Positions 11,501 through 24,955 of a stretch of DNA of 64,000 nt are shown piece by piece; within the stretch, counting starts at the first letter, position 1; each line of letters opens with the position of its first letter. Origin of the DNA: Parus major (lineage: Eukaryota > Chordata > Aves > Passeriformes > Paridae); NCBI RefSeq assembly GCF_001522545.3, contig NC_031779.1, forward strand, positions 1,102,159 through 1,166,158. Direction: 5' to 3'. The position numbers and the translations under genes were made by a program. The notes beneath the pieces were generated by a model. It ran no database searches, had not been told where the DNA came from, and saw nothing but the letters and a program-made list of their open reading frames with translations.

Positions 11501-14500
11501 GCATTTAGTACAAACTGAGGGAAAGTCAGGCTGAAAATGGAACTGGCAGTGTCTTGAGTGCTTTGAGTCTGTGCTGGGGCTTCTGCCTGGGGTCATGGCC
11601 CTGTGGATCAGCTCAAGGTGGAGCCAACTGTTTGGGTGTAACTGTAGAAAAATTGATGTGGGGAAGCTCAGAACCTCAGGTGAATTGGAAGACAGTGCAG
11701 GGATTTTCTTTTTTCCCCAGGATTTGCTCACATGAGGAACAATGAAGTTCTGCACTTTGTGATACGACTGACAGATAGTGCAGAGGAGGTGAGACTGGCT
11801 TTGTTTTCAGCTGTGAAACCCAGGAAGGGATATGTTCTTTGTGAATTAATTAATCTGGAGAAAAGGCAGTTTAACTATTCGACAAAAGATTCATTTCCAC
11901 CCACTTCCCAGCTGGCAGCTTAGCCATGGACTGTCAGATTTCCATCAGCCTCCAACATTCTGACTGAAATAGCAATTTTTGCTTGGTAGGCCAGAGAGTA
12001 ACAGTTGTGAGCCTTGTGTTGCTCATGGGTAACAGGTAAAGGGAGGTAGGACAAGGTTCTGCCCTGCTCCAGGCAGGGCTGGATGGTGCTGCATGGCCTT
12101 TTCAATGCCATGAGCAGGAGCTGAACTTGAATCTCCCTGAGCAGGGATTTAGGTTTGCTTCCTAGACTAGAAGGTTTCAGGGATTCTTCTCTTGACCTTA
12201 TTGTGAATGGGGGAAAAGCATTTTTTATGTGAGCTATTCAGTGTCTCAGCAGCACAGCAATCAGGGAGAAGTGGGAGTCGGTGCAGTGCCCAGTGACAAT
12301 CTCAGACAGGCACAGAAATATCTTCAAGACAGAAGCTGAGGAAAATCATAATCACAAAGCCATCAGTCTGCTAATGAGAGCTGGGGGAGTAAACCTCAGA
12401 TGAAACCCTAGTTTGTAACAGCACACAGCAAATACCTGCTGGATTCCTGAGGTTGGGACCAGGAGAGGTGTGTGCTGCCATTTCAGAGGCTGTTGGGATG
12501 TAAAAACTCCAGCTTCCTTCCAAATATTTGCAAGCCTGGAGTCAGCCCTACCAAACAGAATTGTTAGGGAGACAGTTCTCCCTAACATCCATGTGACAGA
12601 CCCACAGCAGGTCTTATCCCTCAGTGATAGAGCTGACCCTGGCACCTGCTGCCAGAAATGGAGTGCCAGCAGAGCAGTGGCTTTCCTGTGCATGTCACTG
12701 CTATCAACAGAGCAAAGATGTCTCTAAATAGCATAGGAATGTTTAGCAATTGGGGTCTCCTGTGAAAAGTTCAAGCTGCATTTCAAGGACAATTGAAGGT
12801 CTTTTGAGAAGGGAGAGATCAAATCCCCAAGGAGCAGTTGTAAAATGCCACTGTGATGCCCCCCAAATGCCATCGGCACATTCTGCTGAAGTGACATGCT
12901 GCAGCTTGTGTCTGTGTGATAAGGACACAAGGGTACAGAATTGGGACCTTGGGCAACCTTACACATCATAAATACCACAAGGTAATGGCAAAACAAGATC
13001 TTTAATCCGTGTAAAACACAGAAAAAGAGGGCATCAGCCAAACTTTAGGTGCAGTTAGCAGGAATCTGAGAGCAAACTGGGCAAGATGCATTTACAGTTG
13101 TGAGTATTTGCTTCTCGGTCTAGATTGAGGGCTCCTGAGGAGTCTTAGTGTCTGCAGAGATTTAAACAAATAAGCCACTGAAGCCCCTCTAAAGATTGAG
13201 CTGTGAGTTGCACAGTGGGAGACTCAGCTGAGACTTCCCTCTGGGTAGGGGAAGGAGTTGTAAGGACAAAGCAAGGAGAAGGACCTGTGTATCTCAGACA
13301 AGACTGACCTAAGCCCATTGAATCGAGATCTGTTCATCCCTCAGCTGCCTAAAAACAGAAAATGCTTTTTAAAATTCCTTTTGTCAGTTCTGGCATTTTA
13401 ATTTTCATCTGCAATGCCACCCTGGAGGCATAAATGACTAATTCCAGTCCCTGCAAAGCTGGGGCTCTGCAAATGTCCTCACATTACTGGGGTTCACTTC
13501 TTTGCTGGAGTAACAGGTGATGTGAGCTTGGGAGGGAGCTGTGGCTTTGGAGCCTGCCCAGGGCAAAGCGAGCGAGGAGATGTGAGCAGGGCTTCAGCCA
13601 GGAGAGCTCTGTCAGAACAGTGTCACTGTCACCCTCCTGAGGTTAATGCCATGGTGGTGCCAGTCCAGCAGCTGGGGTGACCACAAATGGAGCACAGAGT
13701 GAACAGAGGGGAGCTTTTGGAACTGCCAGAGCTGGACATGGCACCCTGGCACAATGTTTGATCCCAGGGTGAGTGTTCAGTGATGGAGTCAGGGGCATGG
13801 GGACCTTGCCCATGTCTGCTTTGGATTCCATCTGTACCTTACCCAGAGCACCAGAAGGGCACTTTCCTCACTTTGGTGTCTGCACACCCTGAAGCTGGTG
13901 CTCTCAATGTTACCACAGCCAGCAGTGATGGAAGCAAGAGAAAGCAGAGAAACACTAAAAAAAAATAATTTTCTATCACCAGCACACAAAAGACCACATG
14001 GAATAGCACCAAGAGGTCCTGCCAGTGTGACACTGCTCTTTGTGGACACGTGGGACCCAGCAGAATCTATTGAGCAGGTAAATCAGTGCTTGAATGTTTC
14101 CCTGAGACCAAAAATACACACACTCTCTGCAAGTGTAGGACAAATGAGGCTTGGAGGACAGGGATATGTGCAAAGATGTGCTCAGCAGCAGCAGGGGGAA
14201 CACAGACCTGCCTGCCATGGAGCATGGAGCAGAGTCCCAGCCCTGTTCCAGCCTCACCCTCCTGTCACTGCAGGGCTGCTCACACTCACCCCATCTGACC
14301 TCTCACACAGCACACACAGGAGTTTTCCCAATGGCACCAAAAGAAGGAACAACCTTCCCAAGCCTGGAGAAAATCCCTTTGGTGCCAAAACCACTGAGGT
14401 CAGGGGCAAATCAAGCTTGGTGTTACAAGGAATGTCTTGGCTGGGCAGATCTGTCAGGACATGTAACGGTGTGAGAGACATGGCATTTATTTCTGCTCTC

Positions 14501-15665
14501 TGAGATGGATGTGGCAGGAAGGAATATTGCAAAAACTCATTTCCCAGAAGCAGGTGCTGGTGCAAGAGCCAGGGTAGGGCCTAAGGGCACATCTGGCCAG
14601 ATGCTGTGAGTGCCCACACTGGGGAGAGCAGGGCTAGGACATGTCACAATGCTGCTGCTTCTTGCTCAGAGGGAGCCCTGGGCTCCTCATTTCCTTTTGG
14701 GCTGAATTAAATGTTCTGGTCAATTGAAATCCCATTTTATTTCATTTATCTTTTATTCTGGTGACTTTATTCTGGGAAATGCAGTGTGGTGCTGAATATC
14801 CTGTGGGTGTAGCTGGGTCTGGCTCTGACACTGGTGTCTCCTGGAGTCCCTTGCACTGAGGAAGGGCAGGAGTGTTTCCAGTTTTTAAGTATTTTCATGG
14901 CAGCCAGGAAGCCTTTGCTTCCCAGGAGTGGTGTTCCTTGGGGGAACTCCAGGACATTGCTGTCGTGACAGGATGCAGGCCTGGCATCTCAGCCTCTTCT
15001 CTTGTGTTTAATGAAGGGGCTGAAGCCCTTTCTGGATCTCCTGGGGATGGGACATCTCATTTTCACCCACTTGGAAATTAAAACAGCTGTGTATCAGCTT
15101 TATTTATTCTGTCTATGCAATGTATCTGTATTCATGAAGCTCCTTTATTCAAATCCTTGGCTCCCAGCTCTGGAGCACTAACTTGCCCTTTAAAATTATA
15201 ATAATCCCAAGCAAACTCCCTACAGAGACAAATTTGTCGTTGCTTTGCCTTTGGCTTTGTAAATATCTCATGTTTCTCCTCTTAATGTGCTGCACTGATG
15301 GGTCTGGGGTGAGGTCCAGGGCAGGCTGGTCTGCAGCGTGGTGCCCGGAGCACAGTGCCCAGGGCAGCGTGGCACAGGAGCAGCTGCTGAGAGAGGCTGC
15401 ACAAAACCGCTGTGATGATGCTACGAGAACAGACGAACAGACCGGTGGGTGTTTGGTCGCTTGACATGCTGAGGTGCAGCCAGACCTCACGCAATGAACA
15501 CTGTGTCCAGGAGAGGGATAATGGCTTTATCCACACTCCTCTGGCAGATGCCAAACCGATGTGCCCTCAGCAAAGCCTCTGTCAACCTCCTCACTTTTAT
15601 CTGCTGGCAAGCTGTAGATAGGCAAAGAATTCTGCCTCTCTCTGCTCTCCAGGACCCCTCAAGGC
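8571..15665. other. Intergenic, no gene recognised
   Basis: Unique sequence with ordinary avian composition. The longest frame, plus strand 13898-14503 (201 codons), has no recognisable domain, signal peptide or homology. It sits in sequence with no splice or CpG support, so I treat it as chance. I see no CR1 or LTR signature here. Confidence 0.55.
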
Positions 15666-15669
15666 GCAC

Positions 15670-15900
15670 AGAAGTCGCTGTGGTTTGGGCAGGGCAGGGC
15701 AGCCCGGGAGTGCTGCGGGTGCCGGCCGGGGCTGCCCCGGTGCCGCGGGAGAGGGCGCTGCGGGCCCGCGCTGCGCGCTCGGGCTGGGCACGGGGAACCA
15801 TCGGGGAACCTCTGAGCGCTGCCATCGCAGCCTTCGGCACGGAAATGCTGCTAGAAACTTTACCCAACCCAGCCCGGAGACGGGAGGGTCAGATCCGCAC
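15670..15900. promoter_or_regulatory. CpG-rich island, isolated in intergenic DNA
   Basis: CpG dinucleotides are dense between about 15670 and 15860 (for example GCCGGCCGGGG near 15721 and GCGCTGCGCGCTCGG near 15766). The flanks are ordinary. No exon is recognised: the overlapping plus-strand frame 15494-15976 has no known domain. It could be a promoter of a non-coding RNA or a CpG-rich regulatory element. Confidence 0.5.
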
Positions 15901-16419
15901 TATCCGCTTGTCAATTACATTGTATTTCGTGCAGGGGTCTCTCTGCCTAGAAGAGTGTTTTAATGGATTAATGTAATTTCGAGTTCAGCTGCTCCTCACC
16001 AGAAAGGATGGTGGGGTTTCATTCATACTATCAGATATCTTTCCCCCCTTCTTGTTCTGTTTTGGTTGTGCCCGCAAAGTATCCAGTCCTGAAGGTTGCC
16101 GCTAGAAAGGGATGTTAGAAGCGGTCCAAATCTACATCAGAAAAGGTTTGTCGTGTCACAGGCATCCGTTCTCTTCCCATTTCCATGGAAACACGGACTT
16201 CGGTGGTGTCAGGCAGAGCAGCCTGGCAGCATGTAGTGGACTCTCTCCAGGAGGAGCTGCTGGCAGCAGCACACAGAAATGTGCCTTTGTCTCTTCAGGT
16301 TTGGAAAGACCAGGTAGTCTGGTCCTTTAGAGTAACAGCACTTGATAGATTGCAGCAGAAACAACAGCCGGGACAAAGATTTAACTCCCTGCTTCCCCCT
16401 TCCCACCCTACCCTTCCGC

Positions 16420-16865
16420 ATCCCAGCGCCCGGTCCAGTCCCGCAGAGAACACCGCACACCGCAGGCTCCGGTTTTTAATTTCCTGGGGGGCACAAGGGG
16501 AGGAGAGCACATCTTGTGGCGGCTGACAGGCTTTTTGTTCTGCGCCAGTCCTTTTATTAACCCCCCGCTAGATCATTCGCTGTCTGTGCTGAGCTGCCCC
16601 CGCTGCGATGGTGATGAGAGCGTTTGTAGCAGCAGGGCTGCCGGGGGGGATTACGGGGATCCCGCGGACCGGAGCGAGGGGCCGGGCACCGGGACACAGA
16701 TTGCTGCCGCAGCCTCGCCTCCATCTGCCCTCTCCTCGCCCGACACAGCTCTCGTGATCCCCGCGGGGACAGCAGTTGTGTGTCCGACCCCGCAGCTCCC
16801 GTGTCCCGCCTGCGAAGGGATGGCGGCCGGCAGTCCGCAGGGGGGGCCTGTTGCACACGGGTAGG
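16420..16865. promoter_or_regulatory. Second CpG-rich patch next to an enhancer-like block
   Basis: GC- and CpG-rich sequence peaks at about 16600-16840 and ends in a short GGGAT-type repeat at 16864-16881. It adjoins the AT-rich motif block that starts at about 16920. CpG patch and AT-rich conserved-looking DNA side by side is typical of developmental regulatory loci. No coding exon is recognised on either strand. Confidence 0.4.
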
Positions 16866-16919
16866 GATGGGATGGGATGGGGGCCACGGCCAGAGCATCA
16901 TCTGCTATCCCACAGCCTC

Positions 16920-17480
16920 GCACAGCCCCTTTGATTTATCGTAGATCTTAGGCAAAAGCAAGTGTTTCCACTCAATAATCCTGCCCAATTATCCTTCTGT
17001 ATTTAGGGCCTCAATCCCGTAAAACATTTATCCCAGACACGGGACTGCACAATTTGTGGGAGGAATCGAGATCTTTCTGAGCAGTTGTTTCCTTTTCCTT
17101 TTGGATCAGATGGCTGTTGGTGGTTGATTATTCAAACAAATTAATTTGGGATGCATACACAAGTCCTAATTAGCTGCAATTATTCACTTATTTCCCCCCT
17201 GCTTCCCCCCTACACTGCCAGAAATTAAAAAAATATCGCCCTAACACAGTGTGCCCTGCAATAATTATCCCCCGGGCCAGTCCTGAACCTCTCAATCTAC
17301 AATCAATACCTTCATCTGTCAGCCACAATTAATTAAACACAACCCCAATTTCAAGGCTTTGATTCATATCGCCCCAGAACAGCTTACTGGGTATTATAAT
17401 CCAGACTGATGCTAATGCTGTCCTCAAGTGGAAGGGAGGGGCTGACAGAGATATCAACCCCCAATTTCATTAAAAGCCAA
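16920..17480. promoter_or_regulatory. Candidate developmental enhancer, homeodomain-motif-dense
   Basis: This is the most enhancer-like block in the window. It holds the homeodomain palindrome CTAATTAG at 17166-17173, CAATTATT at 17177-17184, AAATTAATTT at 17138-17147, TTAATTAA at 17329-17336, an ONECUT-like AATCAATA at 17301-17308, and repeated CAATAATTATCC and GATTTAT motifs. It has no repeat-family signature and no open frame of note. The texture is that of a deeply conserved vertebrate non-coding element, but conservation was not tested. Confidence 0.5.
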
Positions 17481-18071
17481 GTGATAGAAGGGCTCTCGTT
17501 TTGAGGTGAGTGATGAGTAGGTGGGACTGTGTTCTCCTCTAGAGCCCACCTGCTTCCCAGGGGAATATCACTGCTGGAATGAGACTGGGGCAAGGCTGTT
17601 GCTCTGGGTGGGGAAGGGAAGCTGAGTTAGGCCAGCACGATGGTTTTGTTGTCTGTGTTGTGTGAGTGTGTTCTGTTCTACAGAGGCTTCTTTTTTTGGA
17701 CAGCATTTGCAATTTTGGAATTTGATACGTTTCTGAACAGTAATTCAATATCCAAAGGCTGTTTAGAGCTTCCCGACAATGGTCTGTGGTGGTCCAAGCC
17801 AGAGCTCCAGAGATGCTATAACAAAGCTTTTAAAAACAGTAAAATTGTTTTACTTGAGATTCATCTGGTGCTTTTAATAACCCTCTGTTCTACACATGGA
17901 GTGGTAAAAGCAAAGAGGGATGTAGGGCCAAGCCACATAAGGATGGGATCCAAGATTCATGGCTCCCTCCCCTCTCTGTGTCTTCCTCAAATAGGCATGG
18001 AGGTCAGACCTAAAAGGGGTGATTTGAATCTGTTCCAGGTCTTAAACCTGAGAGCCCATTCTCTTTTTGCT

Positions 18072-18100
18072 GATGCTGGCTGTGTGTCTCAGCCAGCATC
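18072..18100. repeat. Perfect 11-bp inverted repeat (hairpin)
   Basis: GATGCTGGCTG at 18072-18082 is followed after a 7-nt loop by its exact reverse complement CAGCCAGCATC at 18090-18100. Pairing does not extend outward, so the stem is too short for an ordinary pre-microRNA. Confidence 0.7.
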
Positions 18101-19429
18101 CTCTCCCAGGATTGCAGCCTTCACATTCTTTTTACTCTGATTCCCAGTCAGGCGCTCTCCTTCCCGGATGCCTCTTCCTTGCACCTTCACCCTCAGGATT
18201 TCAAAAGCCTCAGATCCAACATCCAGGAGTCTGAGGGCAGCTCCTGTTTTCCACAAAGGGCAGGCAGCTCAGCAAATCCTCAGGCAATAAGAGAGAATGA
18301 TTTCCAACTTTGAGCCACCTGGAATAAAGAAGAATAGTTGTGACCCCAGGACTGGGAACATCAAATCTAACTGTGTTTGAGCTCTCCAGTAGCCCTCGGT
18401 GTCCAGTTTCACCAGCACAACTGTCTGGGGGTTTCCAGGACATCTTCCAAGTGATAGATGGATTTTGTTTTCTGCCCTTGCAGGACAAACGACTTCAGAG
18501 CCATAACCACAGGGGAATATGCAGGCACTGTAGGTCAGCTCAGGATTTGTGCCGGCTCTGTTGGAGGAGAGCCCAGTGTTTGCACAGAACAAGCAGGAGC
18601 CTGTTTCCAGGGCTGGAAATGTTACACTTGGCCATCCCAGCAGAATTTACACCTCGGTGCTACATAATGGAGGCAGGAAGGTATGGAAAACCTTCCCCTC
18701 TGCCCATGTCCAGGTTCAGCAGCGACAATGGGGGCCCAGAACTGCGACAGCCTTGCGTGAGAGAGCTGCTGAGGAAACCATAGCTTCACTTGAATTTGGG
18801 AGTTCATTCCAGTTCAGTGAGGCAAGGGATACTTCCATGCCTGCTCTCCACACAGGGCTCTGCTGTCTGAGCTGCACCAGCAAGCCTGTTGCATCCAGAA
18901 ATGATTAAAGCTGGAACGTTTGGTAAGCAAATTCTGTAAGTTCGATAGGACATTCAGTTAGGGAAGAGGAATGAGAGCACACGATGTGCTGGTTCCAACA
19001 GACCTCACCAAGAACTCACAGTGGCTTTGCAGGCAGGAACAACCACCATGTGAAACTTGGAAAAGAAAAAATTAGTTGGGATTTTGCTGCCTGTTTTTTC
19101 CCAAAGCCCTGTACCCACCTTCTGATGATGATCAGAAAGCTGTTGCTTTATCTGCTCTTTAAGCTTTGGCTTGTAAATAGCAAAATCTCTGTGATCAGAA
19201 TGATTTTACATACAATGAAGCCAAAAAATGCCAATTTCTCTGCTATCCACCTAAGAAAATGGAGTGATGGGTTTGTAATAGAGCAATAAACCACAGTGCT
19301 TTTGTGGGTACAAAATATTAGCCTGAGGTTCCCTGCAAGACAGAGGAACAAAGGCCACTTCTCTTTCATCAGCCACTTGAGCAGTACAGACCCCCCACCA
19401 CCCTCCCCAAGTGAAAGGCTCTGCTGGTG

Positions 19430-19625
19430 TCTTTATTGCCAGGAGAAAATGAAAATTATATGCAAAATATAGACGAGAAAATTCGTATCTCTGCATTTGA
19501 GTGCTGTGCTGGGTATGACATCACTGGGAGCCAATCAGCAAGCTCCCTTTGTGTCTGGCTTTCTAATAAAAGCCACTTCATCAGAGTAATTTGCAGTAAT
19601 AATTTATTCACCTTCTAGGAACGGC
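19430..19625. promoter_or_regulatory. Candidate regulatory block with CRE-like and CCAAT motifs
   Basis: AT-rich sequence includes ATGCAAAATAT near 19460, a CRE/AP-1-like TGACATCA at 19517-19524, AGCCAATCAGCA at about 19530-19541, and TAATTTGCAGTAATAATTTATT near 19588. It has no repeat signature. A second AT-rich run follows at 19745-19785 with AGTAATTGCATG and TTAATTACC. Function is inferred from motif texture only. Confidence 0.35.
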
Positions 19626-22600
19626 ACCACCTGACTCCCTGAGCAGCCAGGGAGAGTGAGTGAGCAAAGGTCCTGTGCCCCAGATGTGGCTGTGCCCTGG
19701 CTGCCCACAGCTGCAGCTCTGCCTCGATAAGAGTTGCCTTCAAGTTGCAGATAATAGAAGTAATTGCATGTGTTCATTAATTACCCCATGGCTGAGCACC
19801 CCTAAAGGTGCTCAGTGCTGCAGGTGCTCAGAGCAGGGGATGGTTCCCAGCAGGAAAAGCAGCTCTGGGGTTGGAAGTGTTGCACAGAGGCCACAAAACA
19901 GGGCTCTGCAGGGGAGACAAGGAGCTGCTTTGCATGGACACAGAGAAGAATTTGGCCTTTTGAATTTGGGCTTTGCCTGGGTGAGGGGCAGGGAAGCCTG
20001 TGCTGGAGGCACAGATTGAAACAGAGCCACTACAGCAGTTCAGATGCCCGATGCTGTGCAGGGGAGGATCTGGACACACAGGAATGACATGGATATGGCA
20101 GTTGTGCCACTCAGTGCAGCTCATAGGAACCTTTGCAGGCTGGGATAGCTCAGAGCACCTTGGCAGCACCCAGCCTTACAATGAATAATGAGGCAATGAG
20201 TAATAGCTCTGTGAAAGAGGACAGAGCCCACAAAAAAGAGCAGCAGTCTGTGGGATCTCTCCCTGAATCCCAAGAAAATGTTGCTTCAAGCGGCACTCTG
20301 GGGCTGAGTAATCTGCTTGTGCAGGAGACGTGTGGGCTGCTCGTCCCACATGTCTCTAGTAGGAGCTTTGCTGTGCCAGCATGTTGTGTGGGAGGCTCTT
20401 CCAGGGCTGTGTGTAATTGCTACATTGGATGTATATTCTGGTGGTGTAAACTCCCTTAATCAGATTCTGCACGCACAATGCTGGATTTGGAAACAGAGCA
20501 CTAAATAGAGACCAGCCCATGAAGACAACCAAAACAAGAGATCACTTCTACCCTGAATGATTCATTCTGTTTTACAGTGAGCAGAAGCAGCAGAGCTGGG
20601 AACAGTGAGCAGATGTCCTGAGCTGGCCTGAGAAAGCCCAGGCAGCCACACCAATACAACCACCAGCACACAGGTAATGGAGATCTCAGCTGAAGATGCA
20701 GCCAGGCAAAAACACAACAGTTGTTCGGTGGTAGAGTGAGGGGGTCTTCATTCTCATTGTGTGCCACAGCAGCCCTCCTCTCTGGCTGAGTTGTCAGCAT
20801 TGTGTCTATGCAGCCTTTGGAGATTCTGAAAGAAAAAAAAAATCCAAATAATTCAACCAGTGGAGTTAATTTGCTCTGTAAATCCTGCTGTGAGTGCATC
20901 CAAGCAGGCTTTGTGTCAGAGGTTTCTCTGGTAGTTGCCCTGCCCACGTGTGCATTGATCCTGGAGAGCAGGACAGCTCCTGGTGATGAATAACCCACCC
21001 CTCAGCTCTTCCCTAGGGAAGTGTTTAGCCACCAGTCTGTACTGTGCTCATGGGGTCCTTTATGACTCACCTTGGAGGAGCTGCTTGAGGAACTATAACC
21101 TTGTTAGAGCTTCTTGGGAGACTCCCAGGAAGACTTCTGTGCCTGTATGGCTGTTGGTGTGCTGGGAAGCCACAAGCAGTGTAAAGGAGGATTAGGGATG
21201 AAGAAGTGCCCCCCTGGGCTTCCCCAAATAAATCTATGGTATGCTCTACTTGGATGTGTTACTGTCCATGTGATAGCAAGCCTGAGGGGCCCTAAATGTC
21301 TTCAGTAAGAGTGGGAGGTGCATGGCCCCTTTCTGAATCCAGGCTTTCCAGGTTTGCCATTCCAGTCTCTCACTGGGGGTGAGATGTTTGCTGGAGTGCC
21401 TCCAGGACCACCGGTGACAACCAGGAGACCCTGGCTGCAGCCCTCTGTGGGTACCACAGGCTGGCAGGGAGGGGTGTCCCTGGGAAACCCTCCCACCAGC
21501 CCTGATTATGCTGTGACACCCACTCACTCTCACTGGGTGACTCCAGGGACTTGGAACACTGCAGGTGCCATTCCAGGTTCAAGGCAGGCCCTGGCCCTAT
21601 CTCCCATAGTGTAAAGCAGCTCTGGGAGCTTTGGGATGTGTTTTCCTGTTCAGATTTCACCCATTTACTTGGTTAGGTTGAAGCACAGCAGAGATAACTG
21701 GAGAGGGGGAGGTGGTGCTGCCCCCAGCCTCTGTCTGTAGGACCCTTTTAAGCCTTGTTTATTGATTTACTTTGAAACTACATGCTTGGCTCAAATGAGT
21801 GTAATCAGAGGTGGCAGAACTCCAGAGCAAAAGCGTTTATAACATATTTTCTAGGAATTGCATGTCATATCTGAAGGGAAAATGGAAGGGTAGCATAAAC
21901 ACACACAAAGCCTCGGGATAATGTCTATTACTGTGTGGAGACAGTGGTCTCAGAGCCTGGAGTGATCTGATCAAGTCCGGGAGTGGAAATTTGGGCTAAG
22001 CTGTGCTTTGCAGACTGGATTCTGTTATAAATGAAGCTGTGTAAAAGAAATTCTGGATTTCTGGGTCAGGTAAACAGGAAAGCAGGCAGCCTGCAGAGAC
22101 CAGGCCACTTTGTCCTGACTAACTGCATTTCATGGAGCCTGGCTTTTGGATAACCTCTGCCAGTCACCCTGGCACCAGCTCACTGAACTTTGCCTCTGAG
22201 GGTTGTACCAGACAGAGATGGTGAGGCTTCTCACCCCATCACAGCACCACATCAGGTCTGTGTAATATCTTGCTTCCATCAGGGATTGTGTACTTTAAAC
22301 CTGAAAGTGGTTTGCCTTTGTCCTGAACATGCAGACAGAAACATAATGTTTGGACTGCTTAAACGCCTCACCCTCTTTTCTCCACTGACTTGGCCAGGCA
22401 TTTCCAGATTGTAAGACTGACTCCTTATTAGCTTCAGATTAGGCAGCAGCAAAATTGCTTAAACCTGGCTTAACTGCCAGAATAGGCCCTTTCATGCAGC
22501 CCTTTTGTTCTTGGACCATTGTCCCGGTGGCTCCCAGCCCCCCTTCCCCTAGCTCTGCCTGGGGCTTGCTGGACTTCCTAAGAGCCTCTCTGCAGCTAGA

Positions 22601-24937
22601 AATGGATCTGGTTTTTTTCAGGATCTCTTTGTTGTCTTGAGTTCTCAGGGTGGCTGCCTAACACCTGCAGCACTCCCACATCCCTGTGTAAATTGCCTGC
22701 ATCCCTTGCTGACAAATGAGAGGCCATTGCCAGCAACAAGGTAACCTGGCATTCCCTTCGAGCTGCCTTCTGCTTCCCAGCCAGCTCCAGGTGAGTGGGT
22801 GAGCTCAGGCCTGGCATGTGCCCAGCTGGCTCTGTAACCTGGGGTCAATTGAGCCTTTCAGGATCCTGCTGCTCCTGCCCCTGCAATCACAGACACGAGC
22901 TCTGGCTCTTCCAGTGCCTGAGAAGCAGCTGAATAATGCTGGGTAGGCTCAGCTTCCCACACAACTCCCTGCCAGCTGCAGCTGTGGGCTTGTCTTTTCC
23001 AATCCTTGGCTACCACTAGCACACTGACATCACAGTTTGCTTTCTCTTTGGGTCTGGTAGTGACGAGTCTACCTGTGGGTGGAGGGGGAGGTTTGTCACT
23101 GCCCTCTGCCCGAGGAGGATGTGGTTCCCCCTGTCTTGATGGATCTGAGGCTGTGCCTGCCCTCCTTGACAATCCTCAGGTACTGCCAGCTACTTCACCT
23201 GCTCCATCCTTGGCTATTTGCCCAGCCCTTCTCTCTTCCTGCTCTGCGTTCCCTCTCAGGGTGACCTTATTTACAAATTTTGCATATTTAATGCCCTGCT
23301 GATGACTCACAGAGCGATCACTTTTCTCCTAAACTGTCCTGCACTGTCCAAATTAATTCACATTCTGCTTTCTGACAGCCCTTCCTGGACACCTACCTCT
23401 TGCCTTCAGCTCAAGAGTTTTAAATCTCCTCATACTTGCTCTTTCCTGCTACTCTCTTGATGTCTCTTTCTCACCATCCACTCACCCCCTCCATTCTCTT
23501 TGACTTGACCTTTCTCTAAATACCCATATCTGGGCTCTGCTGAAAGCTGGATGGCTCTGCCCAAAGGTTATCTGTAAAATCCAACTCGTCCTCCCTGTGC
23601 ACCCAGCTGAAATCCCTTTGGAATGCCCAGGTTTTCGAAGCAATCAGATTTCTGCCACACTTATCAGTGCTGTGCAGAGTCCCACACACCTTATCACTGG
23701 GATTTTCCTGGGAGCCTCTGGCAGTGCAGTGTTAAAGGGTTGTGTGAGTGAGTCTCACCCAACCTGTCACCATCTCCTTCACACTCCCTGGGAAGTGCCT
23801 GTGCCTTCTGCAGGCAGCCTGTCCTTCTGGCCCTGCTCCACCCAACCATCAGCTGGATTTTCCACTGCAGAGATACTGAGTTTTCCTGCCAGCCATGTCA
23901 GTTCCCACCTGCCACCGTGTGTTTCTCCCAGGTTACTCCCTGTGCAGCAGAGGAGAAGCCTGAAACCGCTGTCAAAGCCTTTTTCTCTTCTTCTAGATCC
24001 CTGCTAAAATCTACTGGGCTTCACTGGCAGCCCACAGCTACTGCTACCCAGTGTCTGCCTTCATGTTTGTGCTCCTTTGCCTGTGTATGGTGTCTCTGTG
24101 TCCCCTAAGTGTGTCCTCGGGATGTGGGCACACTTCTGAGCCTGGGACTGTCCCTCTGTGCCATCAGCAAGACAAGACCATCATACAGCCAGCCCATCAT
24201 GAGGGAGGAAAGTGTAATCATTGGAAGCCTAAATGATGAAGTCAGGACATTTTGGTTTCTGAGAGCAGCAAACACCAGGCTGGTTTAAGGGCTTGCAAAT
24301 CTCCCGATTCCCAGGCCCATTGTCGTGGTGTTGCCTCTGTCAAGCACAGCAACTCTGGCTCTCCTCCCACAGATTATCTGGGCATGCAAATGACCTCAGA
24401 CAGATACACTGTCATTTTCTCATGCTGTGATTTTCCTTACACCCCCCTGCGGGACATGACAATAAAATTACCCCTCTTGTTCCTTTCCCACAGACAATCT
24501 CGCAGCCTGTCAGTCAGCATCACGTGAGCAGTCCCCCATCCATTGCTCCTGGGACCCAGGGGGTGATTTGGAAAGGATCTGCTGGGCTGTCACTCACCTC
24601 CATCTGCCTTCAGGAGAAGGATTCTGGGTTCCATGCTGTTTCCTCTTGTGCCTGCATGGCTTTGATCACAATTTGCTTCTCAGGCCTTCAGAATCACAGC
24701 TGCCCTGTAAGGTTTGCCCATAATCCTGTTGACATGTTGTTCCCTGGCAAGCTCTGGACTCTACTTGCTCCCAGTTTGGGATTAACTGCTATTTCTGATG
24801 ATTCTGCTGTTTCCATAGATGTCCTGTTTATTAATTGGATTTAAGAGCTATTTGGGTCTAAAGTATTCCAGACCTTCTCTGTTACTATATTCTGATCAGC
24901 CACATTTTTACTTCAAGATTTCATTGTTGAATCCATT

Positions 24938-24955
24938 TCTCTCTCTCTCTCTCTC
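24938..24955. repeat. (CT)n microsatellite
   Basis: An uninterrupted CT dinucleotide run of about nine units. Confidence 0.9.

Noticed and set aside
13898..14503. 201-codon plus-strand frame
   Set aside because: No known domain, signal or splice context, and composition like the flanks; length is within chance for 64 kb read in six frames.
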